The notes: generated from the letters alone by a model not told the origin. DNA of 64,000 nt from Phaeacidiphilus oryzae TH49 (GCF_000744815.1 NZ_JQMQ01000005.1:690055-754054), one strand, 5' to 3'; positions 31,831-40,368 are shown, counted from the stretch's first letter. Made by a program: numbers and translations.

Positions 31831-32757
31831 CTACGCGCGCTCGCCGAAGGAGGCGACCTCCGCCGAGGTCGGCGGATTGGCCCCGGCGCGGGAGCAGGTG
31901 ACGGCGGCGGCGCGGGCCGCGAAGTCGAGCACCGCGGGCCAGTCGACCCCGCCGAGGCCGGGGCCCGTGCCGGGTCCGGAGGCCGCGCCGGCCTCGGCGA
32001 GCCGGTGCAGCAGGGCGGCGTTGACGGTGTCGCCCGCGCCGATGGTGTCCACCACGTCCACCTTGTGCCCGGGCACGTGGTACTCCCGGTACTCCCCGGC
32101 CTCCTGGACGTGGACCGACAGGCCGTCACCTCCCCTGGTGACGACGACCGCTGACGGGCCGTCGGCCAGCCAGTCGCGCGGGGTGCCGCCCAGCCACTCG
32201 GCGTCCTCGGCGGAGAGCTTGAGCAGCCGGACGTCCGGCAGCCAGCCGCGGAACCGGGCCCGGTAGGCGTCCGGGTCGGGGATCAGCCCGGCCCTGATGT
32301 TCGGGTCCAGGGCGGTGAAGAGGCCGCGCGCGGACTCCCGGCGCAGCATCCGCTCGTAGGCGGTCGCACCCGGCTCCAGCACCAGCGAGCAGGTGCCGAA
32401 GGAGACCGCGCGGGCCGCCTCCGGGAGCGCTTCCGGGAGCCGGAAGAGCCGGTCGGCGGTGCCCTCGGTGTAGAAGGTGTAGCCGGCCGACCCGTCCGCG
32501 CCGAGCGAGGCCACGGCCAGGGTGGTGGGCTCGGGCCCGCGCTGGACCAGACCGGTGTCCACGCCGTTCGTCCGCAGCTCGGCCAGCAGCGACTCGCCGA
32601 AGGCGTCGGTGGAGACGCGGGAGCAGAACGCGGTGGCGCTGCCCAGCCGGGCCAGCGCCACCGCGGTGTTGTAGGGCCCGCCGCCGCGGCGGGGGTACAG
32701 CGCCTGACCTCCCTCGGGGACGAGGTCGATCAGGGCCTCTCCGGCGACGACGATCAC
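31831..32757 (-). CDS. PfkB-family carbohydrate kinase (fructokinase-like)
   Basis: A 308-residue ribokinase-fold sugar kinase. Motifs: N-terminal GEALIDLVPEGG, sugar-binding GGGPYNTAVALARLG, FCSRVSTDAFGESLLAELR, and the C-terminal catalytic VDTIGAGDTVNAALLHRLAE (GAGD anion hole with the catalytic Asp). Substrate is probably fructose or another ketohexose, inferred from overall similarity. It starts with GTG 32757 and runs leftward ahead of the PemK gene. Confidence 0.88.
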   Translation of the reverse strand: MIVVAGEALIDLVPEGGQALYPRRGGGPYNTAVALARLGSATAFCSRVSTDAFGESLLAELRTNGVDTGLVQRGPEPTTLAVASLGADGSAGYTFYTEGTADRLFRLPEALPEAARAVSFGTCSLVLEPGATAYERMLRRESARGLFTALDPNIRAGLIPDPDAYRARFRGWLPDVRLLKLSAEDAEWLGGTPRDWLADGPSAVVVTRGGDGLSVHVQEAGEYREYHVPGHKVDVVDTIGAGDTVNAALLHRLAEAGAASGPGTGPGLGGVDWPAVLDFAARAAAVTCSRAGANPPTSAEVASFGERA

Positions 32758-32807
32758 GGGCGTGTTCCCTCCTGCGGCTGCTCCCCTGCCGCGGGCAATC
32801 TACCCGG

Positions 32808-33635
32808 TCAGCCCAGCCAGTTCATGGTCGCGGGGTCGGAGCCGAAGCGCTCGCCGCGCTCCAGGGCGGAGAGGGCGCGCAGGTCCTCGTCGTCCAGGGC
32901 GAAGCCGAAGACGTCGAAGTTCTCCTTGATCCGGGACGGGGTCACCGACTTGGGGATGACCACATTGCCCAGCTGGAGGTGCCAGCGCAGGACGATCTGC
33001 GCCGGGCTGCGGCCGTGCTTGGCGGCCAGCTCGGCCAGCACCGGGTCCTCCAGCAGGCCCTTGCCCTGCCCCAGCGGGCTCCAGGCCTCGGTGGCGATGC
33101 CGAGCGAGGCGTTCTTCGCCCGCATCTCGCCCTGCTGCAGGTAGGGGTGGAGCTCGATCTGGTTGACGGCCGGGACGACCGAGGTCTCGGCGGTCAGCCG
33201 GTCCAGGGTCTCGACGGTGAAGTTGGAGACGCCGATGGTCTTGGCGCGGCCGGAGGCGAGGATCTCCTCCATCGCCTTCCAGCTGTCCACATAGAGGTCG
33301 CGGGACGGCACCGGCCAGTGGATCAGGTAGAGGTCGACATAGTCGAGGCCGAGCCGCTGCAGGCTGGCGTCGAAGGCGGCCAGCGCCTCGTCCCGGCCCT
33401 GGTCGGAGTTCCACAGCTTGGTGGTGACGAAGAGCTCCTCGCGGGCGATCCCGGAGGACTTCAGAGCGCGGCCGACGCCCTCCTCGTTGCCGTATATGCG
33501 GGCGGTGTCGATGCTCCGGTAGCCCACCTCGAGGGCGGTGGAGACGGCGGCCTCGGCCGCGTCGTCCTCGACCTGCCAGACGCCGAAGCCGAGCTGGGGC
33601 ATCGTGCGGCCGTCATTGAGCGTGACGAAATCCAT
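32808..33635 (-). CDS. Aldo/keto reductase domain (possible separate start inside the TetR-AKR frame)
   Basis: A 275-residue aldo/keto reductase of the 2,5-diketo-gluconate reductase type, NADPH-dependent. Visible are PQLGFGVWQ, the catalytic tetrad set in SIDTARIYGNEEGVGR (Asp and Tyr), TKLW (Lys) and LIHWP (His), and the cofactor region IPKSVTPSRIKENFDVFGF. ATG 33635 has no convincing ribosome site. The upstream frame is open into the tetR gene (separate entry), so the reductase may be made as part of a fusion. Confidence 0.8.
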   Translation of the reverse strand: MDFVTLNDGRTMPQLGFGVWQVEDDAAEAAVSTALEVGYRSIDTARIYGNEEGVGRALKSSGIAREELFVTTKLWNSDQGRDEALAAFDASLQRLGLDYVDLYLIHWPVPSRDLYVDSWKAMEEILASGRAKTIGVSNFTVETLDRLTAETSVVPAVNQIELHPYLQQGEMRAKNASLGIATEAWSPLGQGKGLLEDPVLAELAAKHGRSPAQIVLRWHLQLGNVVIPKSVTPSRIKENFDVFGFALDDEDLRALSALERGERFGSDPATMNWLG

Positions 33636-34367
33636 GGTTCGGTCAGTCCGTTTCGCTGGGCTTGTGTTGACTGGGCTTGAATCCGCGGGGCAGTACGTGG
33701 TGGGCCGGGTGCGGCGGTCAGTCCCCGGCAGAGCCGGCCGGGGCGACCGGGCCCGCTGTTCCGGCTGGGCCCGCTGTTCCGGCCGGCCCCCGGCGCCGGC
33801 CAGCAGGCCGGTGAGGACGGCGTCCGCGCCGGGGCGGAGCAGCCGCTTGCCGTCCGGGACGTCCTCCAGGCCGCAGACCAGCGCCATGCAGATGTCCGCG
33901 GCCTGCTTCGGTCGCACGGCGCCCTCGGCGCCGCCGCCCCGGACGCCCCGCTCCTGGAAGGCCTCCCGGAAGAGGCCGGAGAGGATGCGGCGGAGGTCGT
34001 CGCCGAAGTCGTTGCAGATGTCGCCGAAGAGCCTGGCCTTGTCGTTCAGCAGCTCGGCGGCGTGCGGGGACTCCCCCATCAGCGCCAGCACCAGCTCCAT
34101 CTTGGCCTCGAGGACCCCGCGGATCCGCTCCTCCGCGGTCCGGCCGGGGACCTCCGCGGCGGTCCTGGCCTTGGCCAGGGCGTCGTCGTGGAGGCGCTGG
34201 GCGAGCCGCCGGAAGGCGTCGTCCTTGTTCTTCACGTACTGGTACACGGCGGAGCGGGAGACGCCCATCTCGGTGGCGATGTCGTCCATGGTGGTCCGCC
34301 GCACGCCGTACCGGTTCAGGCAGGCGTAGGTCGCGTCCAGCACGTCGTTCAGCCGGTCACCGCCCAT
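32808..34367 (-). CDS. TetR-family regulator read in frame into an aldo/keto reductase (519-residue fusion)
   Basis: Residues 1-205 are a TetR regulator (HTH at about 6-50: NDVLDATYACLNRYGVRRTTMDDIATEMGVSRSAVYQYVKNKDDA). Residues 206-244 are a Pro/Arg/Gln-rich linker (PEQRAQPEQRA...). Residues 245-519 are the aldo/keto reductase. There is no stop codon between the two halves. The DNA of the linker holds two 18-base direct repeats (33749-33784). TetR starts at ATG 34367 with a GAGGGAGGTG ribosome site and a promoter and operator at 34401-34437. Either the protein is a true regulator-enzyme fusion, or the tetR stop codon was lost by slippage in this region. Confidence 0.75.
   Translation of the reverse strand: MGGDRLNDVLDATYACLNRYGVRRTTMDDIATEMGVSRSAVYQYVKNKDDAFRRLAQRLHDDALAKARTAAEVPGRTAEERIRGVLEAKMELVLALMGESPHAAELLNDKARLFGDICNDFGDDLRRILSGLFREAFQERGVRGGGAEGAVRPKQAADICMALVCGLEDVPDGKRLLRPGADAVLTGLLAGAGGRPEQRAQPEQRARSPRPALPGTDRRTRPTTYCPADSSPVNTSPAKRTDRTMDFVTLNDGRTMPQLGFGVWQVEDDAAEAAVSTALEVGYRSIDTARIYGNEEGVGRALKSSGIAREELFVTTKLWNSDQGRDEALAAFDASLQRLGLDYVDLYLIHWPVPSRDLYVDSWKAMEEILASGRAKTIGVSNFTVETLDRLTAETSVVPAVNQIELHPYLQQGEMRAKNASLGIATEAWSPLGQGKGLLEDPVLAELAAKHGRSPAQIVLRWHLQLGNVVIPKSVTPSRIKENFDVFGFALDDEDLRALSALERGERFGSDPATMNWLG
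33749..33784. repeat. 18-base direct repeat in the tetR-AKR linker
   Basis: GGGCCCGCTGTTCCGGCT and GGGCCCGCTGTTCCGGCC follow each other. Copy number changes of 18 bases keep the frame, encoding PEQRAQ/PEQRAR. It lies where a tetR stop codon might be expected. Confidence 0.6.
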
Positions 34368-34400
34368 GGTTCACCTCCCTCTCCGTCCTTCCGCCCCGTC

Positions 34401-34437
34401 ACTCTACATACTGACGTTCTCTGCACGCAATGTCAGT
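34401..34437 (-). promoter_or_regulatory. Promoter and TetR operator of the tetR-AKR gene
   Basis: On the minus strand TTGCGT (from 34430) and TAGAGT (ending 34401) are spaced by 18 bases. Inverted arms ACTGACGTT (34410-34418) and AATGTCAGT (34429-34437) match at eight of nine positions across a 10-base centre and enclose the core promoter. This is a typical autorepressor layout. Confidence 0.62.
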
Positions 34438-34576
34438 CTGTCGAACCCAGGCGGCCGCCCCCGCCCCCGCCGCCGGCCCTCCGCCGTCCGCACACGCGCC
34501 GGGGCCGCCGCATCCCCCCGGTCTGGGGAGGCGCGGCGGCCCCGGATGGCGGTCGCCCGGCCGAGGACCGGTGGCG

Positions 34577-35185
34577 TCAGCCCTCCTCCAGCCGGCCGGA
34601 GATGTCGGCCAGGTGGCGGCCCTGGTAGTGGGCGGCCTCCAGATGCGCCCCGTCCGGGGTCTCGCCGTGGCCGCTGGGCCAGGAGGTGCCGTACGGGTTG
34701 CCGCCGGCGGCGAACAGCAGCGGGTCGGTGTAGCCGGGCGGGACGATGATGCAGCCCCAGTGGTAGAAGACGTTGTTGAGCGACAGCAGGGTGGACTCCT
34801 GCCCACCGTGGTCGTTCATCGCGGAGGTGAAGCTGGTGGCCGGCTTGTTGTGGAAGACGCCCGCCTGCCACAGCCCGCCCGCGGTGTCGATGTACTGCTT
34901 GAGCTGGGCACTGGTGTTGCCGAACCGGGTCGGCGTGCCGAAGGCGTACGCGGTGGCCCACTCCAGGTCGTCCAGAGTGGCGACCTCCACACTGTCCTTG
35001 GTGGCGTCGACATGGGCGCGCCACGCCGGATTGGCGTCGATCGCGGTGTCGGGGGCGAGCTCGGGCACCCTGCGCAGCCGGACCTCCGCGCCCCGGCTGG
35101 TCACGCCGTCGGCCAGCGCCTTGGCGAGTGCGTGAACATTGCCGGTGGCGCTGTAGTAGATGACGGCCACCCGGACGTGTGACAT
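34577..35185 (-). CDS. WrbA-type NAD(P)H:quinone oxidoreductase
   Basis: A 202-residue flavodoxin-fold protein that reduces quinones with two electrons using FMN. Support: N-terminal VAVIYYSATGNVHALAKALADG phosphate-binding loop, AYAFGTPTRFGNTSAQLKQYIDTAGGLW and NKPATSFTSAMNDHGGQESTLLSLNNVFYHWGCIIVPPGYTDP, all hallmarks of WrbA. ATG 35185 has GAGGAG upstream. It lies just after the tetR-AKR gene in the same direction, separated by about 200 bases, and its relation to that gene is unclear. Confidence 0.92.
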   Translation of the reverse strand: MSHVRVAVIYYSATGNVHALAKALADGVTSRGAEVRLRRVPELAPDTAIDANPAWRAHVDATKDSVEVATLDDLEWATAYAFGTPTRFGNTSAQLKQYIDTAGGLWQAGVFHNKPATSFTSAMNDHGGQESTLLSLNNVFYHWGCIIVPPGYTDPLLFAAGGNPYGTSWPSGHGETPDGAHLEAAHYQGRHLADISGRLEEG

Positions 35186-35508
35186 TGCTGAACTCCTCGG
35201 ATCGGCGCTCTGGCCCGCTCGGCGATCTGGTCGGAACCGGCTCTCGCTGGGAGAGATCGTGCCGTGTGCGACGGCCGACCCGCCGACGACGCGCCGAGAG
35301 GCGGGGGTGAGGGGGCACGAATGACCGAGCGCGCGGGGTCCACGGCGGTGGCGCTCGGGCCCGCCACCGAACACATCTGCCCCGGCAGTCCCCGCCTGCT
35401 ATGTGATGATCCGTCATACATGCCTCATTGGTAGCTGATTGCCGATTTTCCGGTGTTTTTCGTGCACAGGCCCTCGCCACCCCGGCGGGCGGCGCGATAC
35501 TGCTGCGC
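35186..35508. other. 323-bp region between wrbA and the S53 protease
   Basis: Divergent promoter region. It is moderately AT-rich around 35400-35465 (TGTGATGATCCGTCATACAT and a T-run) unlike the rest of the window, which fits regulatory DNA. A probable -10 GATACT lies at 35496-35501, seven bases before ATG 35509. No gene is supported. Confidence 0.45.
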
Positions 35509-37107
35509 ATGAACGCCCGATCCGTCGCCCTGCGCGGCAGCACCCGCTCCACCGCACCGGAAACCCGGCACCTCGGAGCCCTCGACGGCTCCACCCGGGT
35601 AGAGGCGTCGCTCTATCTGCGGCGCCGTGCCGAGATCCCCGCCGACCTGGTGAACGGCCCGAGCACGGTCACCCAGGGGCAACTGGCCGAGCGCTACGGC
35701 GCCGACCCGGCCGATGTCCAGCTCGTCCGCGACACCCTCGCCCGCTACGGCCTGGAGGTCACCGAGGCGGACCACGGCGCCCGCCGGCTGAAGGTGAGCG
35801 GCCGGGCCGAGCAGCACGCGGAGGCCTTCGGCGTCCAGCTGAACCGGGCCAGCAGCCCCGACCCCCTCTCCGGCCGCCAGGTCGAGCACCGCCACCGGGA
35901 GGGCGAGTTGCGGCTGCCGGCCGAGCTTGACGGGGTCGTCACCGCCGTCCTCGGCCTGGACGACCGCCCGCAGACCCGCCCGTACCTCCGCCGCCTCGCC
36001 CCGGAGGCCGGCCCGGGCGGCGGGGCCGCGGCCGAGAAGGCGGCCCACACCTCGTACACCCCGCCGCAGCTCGGAGAGCTCTACGGGTTCCCGGCGGGCA
36101 CCGACGGCAGCGGTCACAACCTGGCCGTCATCGAGCTCGGCGGCGGCTTCGACACCGCCGACCTGGACGCCTACTTCTCCGCGCTCCGGATCCCCACCCC
36201 GAAGATCAGCGCGGTGGGCGTGGACGGCGGCTCCAACGTGCCCGGCCAGGACCCGCAGGGCGCCGACGGGGAGGTCCTGCTGGACATCGAGGTGGCCGGG
36301 GCGCTCGCTCCCGGCGCGACCCAGGTGGTGTACTTCGCGCCCAACACCGACCAGGGCTTCGTCGACGCGGTGAGCACCGCCGTCCACGCCCAGCCCACCC
36401 CGACCGCGGTCAGCATCAGCTGGGGCGGCCCGGAGAACCAGTGGACCGCGCAGGCCCGCAACGCCCTGGACCAGGCCTTCGCCGAGGCGGCCGCGCTGGG
36501 CGTGACGGTCACCGCCGCGGCAGGCGACTCCGGCAGCTCGGACAGCACCAAGGACGGCAAGCCGCACACCGACTTCCCGGCCGCCAGCCCGCACGTGCTG
36601 GCCTGCGGCGGCACCCGGCTGGTCGCCGACTCGGCGATCGGCAGCATCAGCAGCGAGCAGGTGTGGAACGACGGCAGCACCGGTGGAGCCACCGGAGGCG
36701 GTGTCAGCGCCGTATTCGCGCAGCCGAGTTGGCAGGCGAACGCGGGAGTCCCGAAGGCTCCGGCGAAGGGCGGCGGCCGGGGCGTCCCGGACGTGGCCGG
36801 CGACGCCTCGCCCACCACCGGTTACCAGGTGCGGGTGGACGGCCAGGACACGGTGATCGGCGGGACCAGCGCGGTCGCCCCGCTCTGGGCCGCCCTGGTC
36901 TGCCGCCTGTCGCAGGCGCTGGGCAAGCCGCTCGGGCTGCTCCAGCCGCTGCTGTACGCCGGCGCCCAGGCCGGGCAGACGGCTCCCGGCTTCCACGACA
37001 TCACCGCCGGGAACAACGGCGCGTACTCCGCGGCGCCCGGCTGGGACCCCTGCACCGGCCTGGGCTCCCCGAACGGAACCGCCCTGCTGGCCGCCCTGCG
37101 CGGCTGA
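35509..37107 (+). CDS. S53 sedolisin/kumamolisin-type serine-carboxyl peptidase
   Basis: A 532-residue acid protease with an activation pro-domain (residues about 1-190) and a catalytic domain. The catalytic Glu and Asp are in the EVLLDIE segment (Glu-x3-Asp), the oxyanion Asp in AAAGDSGSSDS, and the catalytic Ser in GGTSAVAPLWA. A calcium-site-like C-terminal FHDITAGNNGAYSAAPGWDPCTGLG is also typical. It lacks an N-terminal signal peptide as I read it, which is often seen in related actinomycete members. I chose ATG 35509, preceded by GATACT; GTG 35428 would add 27 residues. Confidence 0.9.
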   Translation: MNARSVALRGSTRSTAPETRHLGALDGSTRVEASLYLRRRAEIPADLVNGPSTVTQGQLAERYGADPADVQLVRDTLARYGLEVTEADHGARRLKVSGRAEQHAEAFGVQLNRASSPDPLSGRQVEHRHREGELRLPAELDGVVTAVLGLDDRPQTRPYLRRLAPEAGPGGGAAAEKAAHTSYTPPQLGELYGFPAGTDGSGHNLAVIELGGGFDTADLDAYFSALRIPTPKISAVGVDGGSNVPGQDPQGADGEVLLDIEVAGALAPGATQVVYFAPNTDQGFVDAVSTAVHAQPTPTAVSISWGGPENQWTAQARNALDQAFAEAAALGVTVTAAAGDSGSSDSTKDGKPHTDFPAASPHVLACGGTRLVADSAIGSISSEQVWNDGSTGGATGGGVSAVFAQPSWQANAGVPKAPAKGGGRGVPDVAGDASPTTGYQVRVDGQDTVIGGTSAVAPLWAALVCRLSQALGKPLGLLQPLLYAGAQAGQTAPGFHDITAGNNGAYSAAPGWDPCTGLGSPNGTALLAALRG

Positions 37108-37127
37108 CCAGGCCGCTCCGCGGACCG

Positions 37128-37200
37128 CACGGCGGGCCGGCGGGCGCACGCCAGGCCGGTCGCACGGCCGGCCGGTCGCACGCCAGGCCGGCCCGCCGTG
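37128..37200. terminator. Long inverted repeat between convergent S53 and Nudix genes
   Basis: CACGGCGGGCCGG (37128-37140) pairs perfectly with CCGGCCCGCCGTG (37188-37200) around a 47-base loop that itself contains repeated GGCCGGTCGCACG and palindromic GGCCGGCC. The right arm ends at the Nudix stop codon (37202), so it is probably a bidirectional terminator. Confidence 0.62.
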
Positions 37201-37201
37201 G

Positions 37202-37684
37202 TTACACCGCGCCGCTGCGGGTGAGGAGCGGGATCACCTGGCCGCGGACGGCCGGGGCCAGCAGAGTGCTGTCGGCCTCGGCCTCCGGGCCGGTCAGCGG
37301 GAGCCAGCGCAGGGCGGCCAACTCGGCCGCGGGCTCCGGGAGCTGATCGCCGCTCAGCTCGGCGGTGTAGACGGTCAGCCGCATCGGACCGCCCTCCAGC
37401 GCGGCGACGTCCTCCAGGACGCCGAGCGGCCGGGTGATCGTCGGACGGCAGCCGAGCTCCTCGTCCAGCTCGCGCAGCAGGGTCTCCTCGGGGTCCTCGC
37501 CGGGCTCCGGCTTCCCCCCGGGGAGCTGGAACATCTCGGGGGCTATCCGCTTGCTGACCACCAGCAGCCGCCCCCGCTCGACGATCGCCGCCGCGACCAC
37601 CGCCAGCACCTCACCCGCCACCCCGGCCCCGATCATCGCACCCTCGACCGCTTCTCCACGCACCTGCTGCACCGTACGCACCAT
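37202..37684 (-). CDS. Nudix hydrolase
   Basis: A 160-residue Nudix-fold pyrophosphohydrolase. The Nudix box is perfect: G-KPEPG-E-DPEETLL-RELDEELG (residues about 57-78). Substrate could be an oxidised nucleotide or a dinucleoside. I chose ATG 37684, since the upstream 15 codons (starting at 37729) look like intergenic DNA and the region MVRTVQQVRGEAVEG resembles a proper N-terminus. Confidence 0.87.
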   Translation of the reverse strand: MVRTVQQVRGEAVEGAMIGAGVAGEVLAVVAAAIVERGRLLVVSKRIAPEMFQLPGGKPEPGEDPEETLLRELDEELGCRPTITRPLGVLEDVAALEGGPMRLTVYTAELSGDQLPEPAAELAALRWLPLTGPEAEADSTLLAPAVRGQVIPLLTRSGAV

Positions 37685-37769
37685 GTCCCCCACGAGCCAC
37701 CCTAGCGGGCGGATATGACAGGGCGTCATGCCAACCCACGACCGTAAGCGGTCACGGAAGGAGACGCCC

Positions 37770-37800
37770 CTGACGGCCGGCGACGGCCGATCGATATTCT
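37770..37800 (+). promoter_or_regulatory. Probable leaderless promoter of the MFS gene
   Basis: CTGACG (37770-37775) and TATTCT (37795-37800) are 19 bases apart, and only six bases separate the -10 from ATG 37807. No ribosome site is visible before the start. Confidence 0.4.
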
Positions 37801-37806
37801 GCCGTC

Positions 37807-39390
37807 ATGGCCGCGGCGAGGACGAAACCCAGGGTGAACCAACGGTTCGTAGTTCCGACGATGTTCGTCCTGACCCTCTTCCTGGTGGTGATGGACTCCT
37901 CGATCACCACGGTGGCGCTGCCCTCGATCGCCCGGCAGTTCGCCGTGCCCACCGCGGCCATCGACGGCGTCGTGGTGGTCTACCCGGTCTGTGTGGGCAT
38001 GGTCATCCCGGCCTCCGGCTGGCTCGGCGACCGCTTCGGCGCCAAGCGGGTGCTGCTGATCGCCATGGCGCTGTTCACCGCCTCCTCAGCGCTGTGCGGC
38101 ACCGCGGACTCGGTCGGCGCCCTGGTCGGCTACCGGGCGCTGCAGGGCCTTTCCGGCGGGATGCTCACCCCGGTCGCCAACGCCCTCCTCTTCCGCACCT
38201 TCACCACCCAGGAGCGGGTGCGGGTCTCCCGCTTCATGTCGATACCCCAGCAGATGGCCCCCGCGGTCGCCCCGCTGATCGGCGGCTGGCTGGTGGACGG
38301 CTTCTCCTGGCGCTGGGTCTTCTACGTCAACCTGCCGGTCGGGGTCTGCACGGTGCTCTTCGGCGCGCTCTGCCTCCGCGAGCAGCGGCACGAGGGGGCC
38401 GGCCGGTTCGACCTGCCCGGCCTGCTGCTGGCGGCGGCCGGGATGGGCACCCTGATGTACGGCCTGAGCGAGGGCGCGCAGGCGGGCTGGGCCACGCCGC
38501 GGATCCTGGGCGCGCTCTGCGCGGGCGCGCTGCTGCTGGCCGGGACGGTCTGGTTCGAGCTGCGGACCGCCGAGCCGATGCTGCGGCTGCGGTTCTTCGC
38601 CCGGCGGCTCTTCCGGGACGCCAGCGTGGTCAACCTCTTCGGCCTCCTCTCCTTCCAGGGCGCCATGTACATCGCCCCGCTCTTCCTCCAGGAGGCCCGC
38701 GGCCTCTCCGCGGCCGCGTCCGGGTCGAGCACCTTCACCGAGGCGATCGGCGTGATGCTGATGGTGCAGCTGGTGAGCCGGATCTACGGGCGGATGGGTC
38801 CGCGCCGGCTGATCTCCGGCGGCCTGCTGCTGGTCGCGGCCACCCTGGCGGTGATGACCGGTTGCGACGCCCACACCGGCCTGTGGGCCTTCCGGGGCTA
38901 CATGTTCCTTCTCGGCGTCGGCATGGGCGCGGTCTTCATGCCGGCCATGGTCGCCACCTTCGCCACCGTGGAGCAGGCCGACGTGGCCCGCGCCTCCACC
39001 CTGAACATGGTCCTCCGGCAGACCTCCCAGGCCCTGGCCCCGGCCCTGGTCGCCACCGTGCTGGCGGCCGGCACCGTGCACGGCGGCGGCTCGGCCGGTG
39101 CGAACGCCGTCCCGGCCATCGGCGCCTACCGGGCGGCCTACGCCGTCCTCGCCGTGATCGCCCTGGCCGTCGCCGCCTACACCGCCCTGCTGATGCGGGA
39201 CGGCTCGCCCCGCGGCCCGCGAGGCGGCCTGCGGGGCGGCGGCCACGGCGGCGGCACATCGACGAGGGGACGCACCCTCCTCGGCCGCATCCCCCGGCTG
39301 CCCGCGGCACGCCCCCCGGCGGCGTCCGGCCGCGACACCGGGGCCGGCCCGGCGGCCGCACACCGAGCCGGGCGGCCGGCACTCCCTTAG
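37807..39390 (+). CDS. MFS multidrug transporter, DHA2 (EmrB/QacA) family
   Basis: A 527-residue proton-driven efflux protein with about 14 membrane helices. It has the family motif A (GWLGDRFGAKRVLL) and motif C-type (PLIGGWLVDGFSWRWVFYVNLPVG). The C-terminus is a long Gly/Arg-rich tail of about 60 residues whose frame extends almost to the promoter of the next gene, and part of it may be low-information. The substrate is unknown. Confidence 0.87.
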   Translation: MAAARTKPRVNQRFVVPTMFVLTLFLVVMDSSITTVALPSIARQFAVPTAAIDGVVVVYPVCVGMVIPASGWLGDRFGAKRVLLIAMALFTASSALCGTADSVGALVGYRALQGLSGGMLTPVANALLFRTFTTQERVRVSRFMSIPQQMAPAVAPLIGGWLVDGFSWRWVFYVNLPVGVCTVLFGALCLREQRHEGAGRFDLPGLLLAAAGMGTLMYGLSEGAQAGWATPRILGALCAGALLLAGTVWFELRTAEPMLRLRFFARRLFRDASVVNLFGLLSFQGAMYIAPLFLQEARGLSAAASGSSTFTEAIGVMLMVQLVSRIYGRMGPRRLISGGLLLVAATLAVMTGCDAHTGLWAFRGYMFLLGVGMGAVFMPAMVATFATVEQADVARASTLNMVLRQTSQALAPALVATVLAAGTVHGGGSAGANAVPAIGAYRAAYAVLAVIALAVAAYTALLMRDGSPRGPRGGLRGGGHGGGTSTRGRTLLGRIPRLPAARPPAASGRDTGAGPAAAHRAGRPALP

Positions 39391-39435
39391 GGTGGGGACG
39401 ACCGAAGGCACTGACATCGCAGGAAGGCGCAGCCC

Positions 39436-40269
39436 GTGAGCACCGTCCCCGCCATCAAGCTCAACAACGGCGTAGCCATGCCGCAGCTCGGCTTCGGCGT
39501 GTACCTGGTACCGCCGGACGAGGCGCAGACCGCGGTGGAGTCCGCTTTCGAGGCGGGTTACCGGCACATCGACACGGCGGCGCTCTACCAGAACGAGGAG
39601 GGCGTCGGCCGGGCCATCGCCGCCTCCGGGATCCCCCGCGAGGAGGTCTTCGTCACCACCAAGCTGTGGAACGACGACCAGGGCTACGAGTCGACCCTGC
39701 GGGCCTTCGACACCAGCATGGCCAAGCTCGGCCTGGACGTCCTCGACCTCTACCTGATCCACTGGCCGCTGGCCGACCGGGAGGACTTCCTGCCGACCTG
39801 GCGGGCCTTCGAGAAGCTGTACGCGGAGGGCCGGATCCGGGCGATCGGCGTCTCCAACTTCCAGCCGCGCCACCTCCGGCGGCTCGGCGAGGAGTTCGAG
39901 GTCGTCCCGGCGGTCAACCAGATCGAGCTGCACCCCTTCCTCCAGCAGTCCGAACTGCGCGCCTTCGACCGCGAGCACGGCATCGCCACCGAGGCGTGGA
40001 GCCCGCTGGGCCGCACCAACGGGGCGCTGGCCGACGAGGACATCCGCCAGCTCGCCGGGAAGTACGACAAGTCGCCGGCGCAGATCGTCCTCCGCTGGCA
40101 CATGCAGCTGGGCAACATCGCGATCCCCAAGTCGGTGACCCCGTCCCGGATCCGGGAGAACATCGACGTCTTCGACTTCGAGCTGACCCAGACCGACATG
40201 GATCTGATCAGCACCCTGGACCGCGGCGAGCGGGTCGGCCCGGACCCGGACGTGCTGGACGGCCGCTGA
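39436..40269 (+). CDS. Aldo/keto reductase
   Basis: A 277-residue NADPH-dependent aldo/keto reductase with PQLGFGVYLV, HIDTAALYQNEEGVGRA (Asp/Tyr), TKLW (Lys) and LIHWPLAD (His), plus IPKSVTPSRIRENIDVFDF for the cofactor 2'-phosphate. It closely resembles the reductase at 32808 (shared NEEGVGRA, LDLYLIHWP-like and IEATEAWSPLG). GTG 39436 follows AGGAAGG. It lies between the MFS gene and the transhydrogenase operon. Confidence 0.9.
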   Translation: MSTVPAIKLNNGVAMPQLGFGVYLVPPDEAQTAVESAFEAGYRHIDTAALYQNEEGVGRAIAASGIPREEVFVTTKLWNDDQGYESTLRAFDTSMAKLGLDVLDLYLIHWPLADREDFLPTWRAFEKLYAEGRIRAIGVSNFQPRHLRRLGEEFEVVPAVNQIELHPFLQQSELRAFDREHGIATEAWSPLGRTNGALADEDIRQLAGKYDKSPAQIVLRWHMQLGNIAIPKSVTPSRIRENIDVFDFELTQTDMDLISTLDRGERVGPDPDVLDGR

Positions 40270-40355
40270 GCCGGCTGGATCCGGCGAGCCCGGCGAACGC
40301 GGATCCGCCGAACCCGCCGGGCCGCGAACCCCCCAGTCCGGCCTCGACTGTGATG

Positions 40356-40368
40356 TGACGCAGCGTCA
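40356..40368. promoter_or_regulatory. 13-bp palindrome upstream of pntAA
   Basis: TGACGCAGCGTCA has perfect 6-base arms around one base. It lies 74 bases before the pntAA start. A related TGACGACGCGTCA occurs at 25621, so the motif may belong to a global regulator. Confidence 0.38.
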
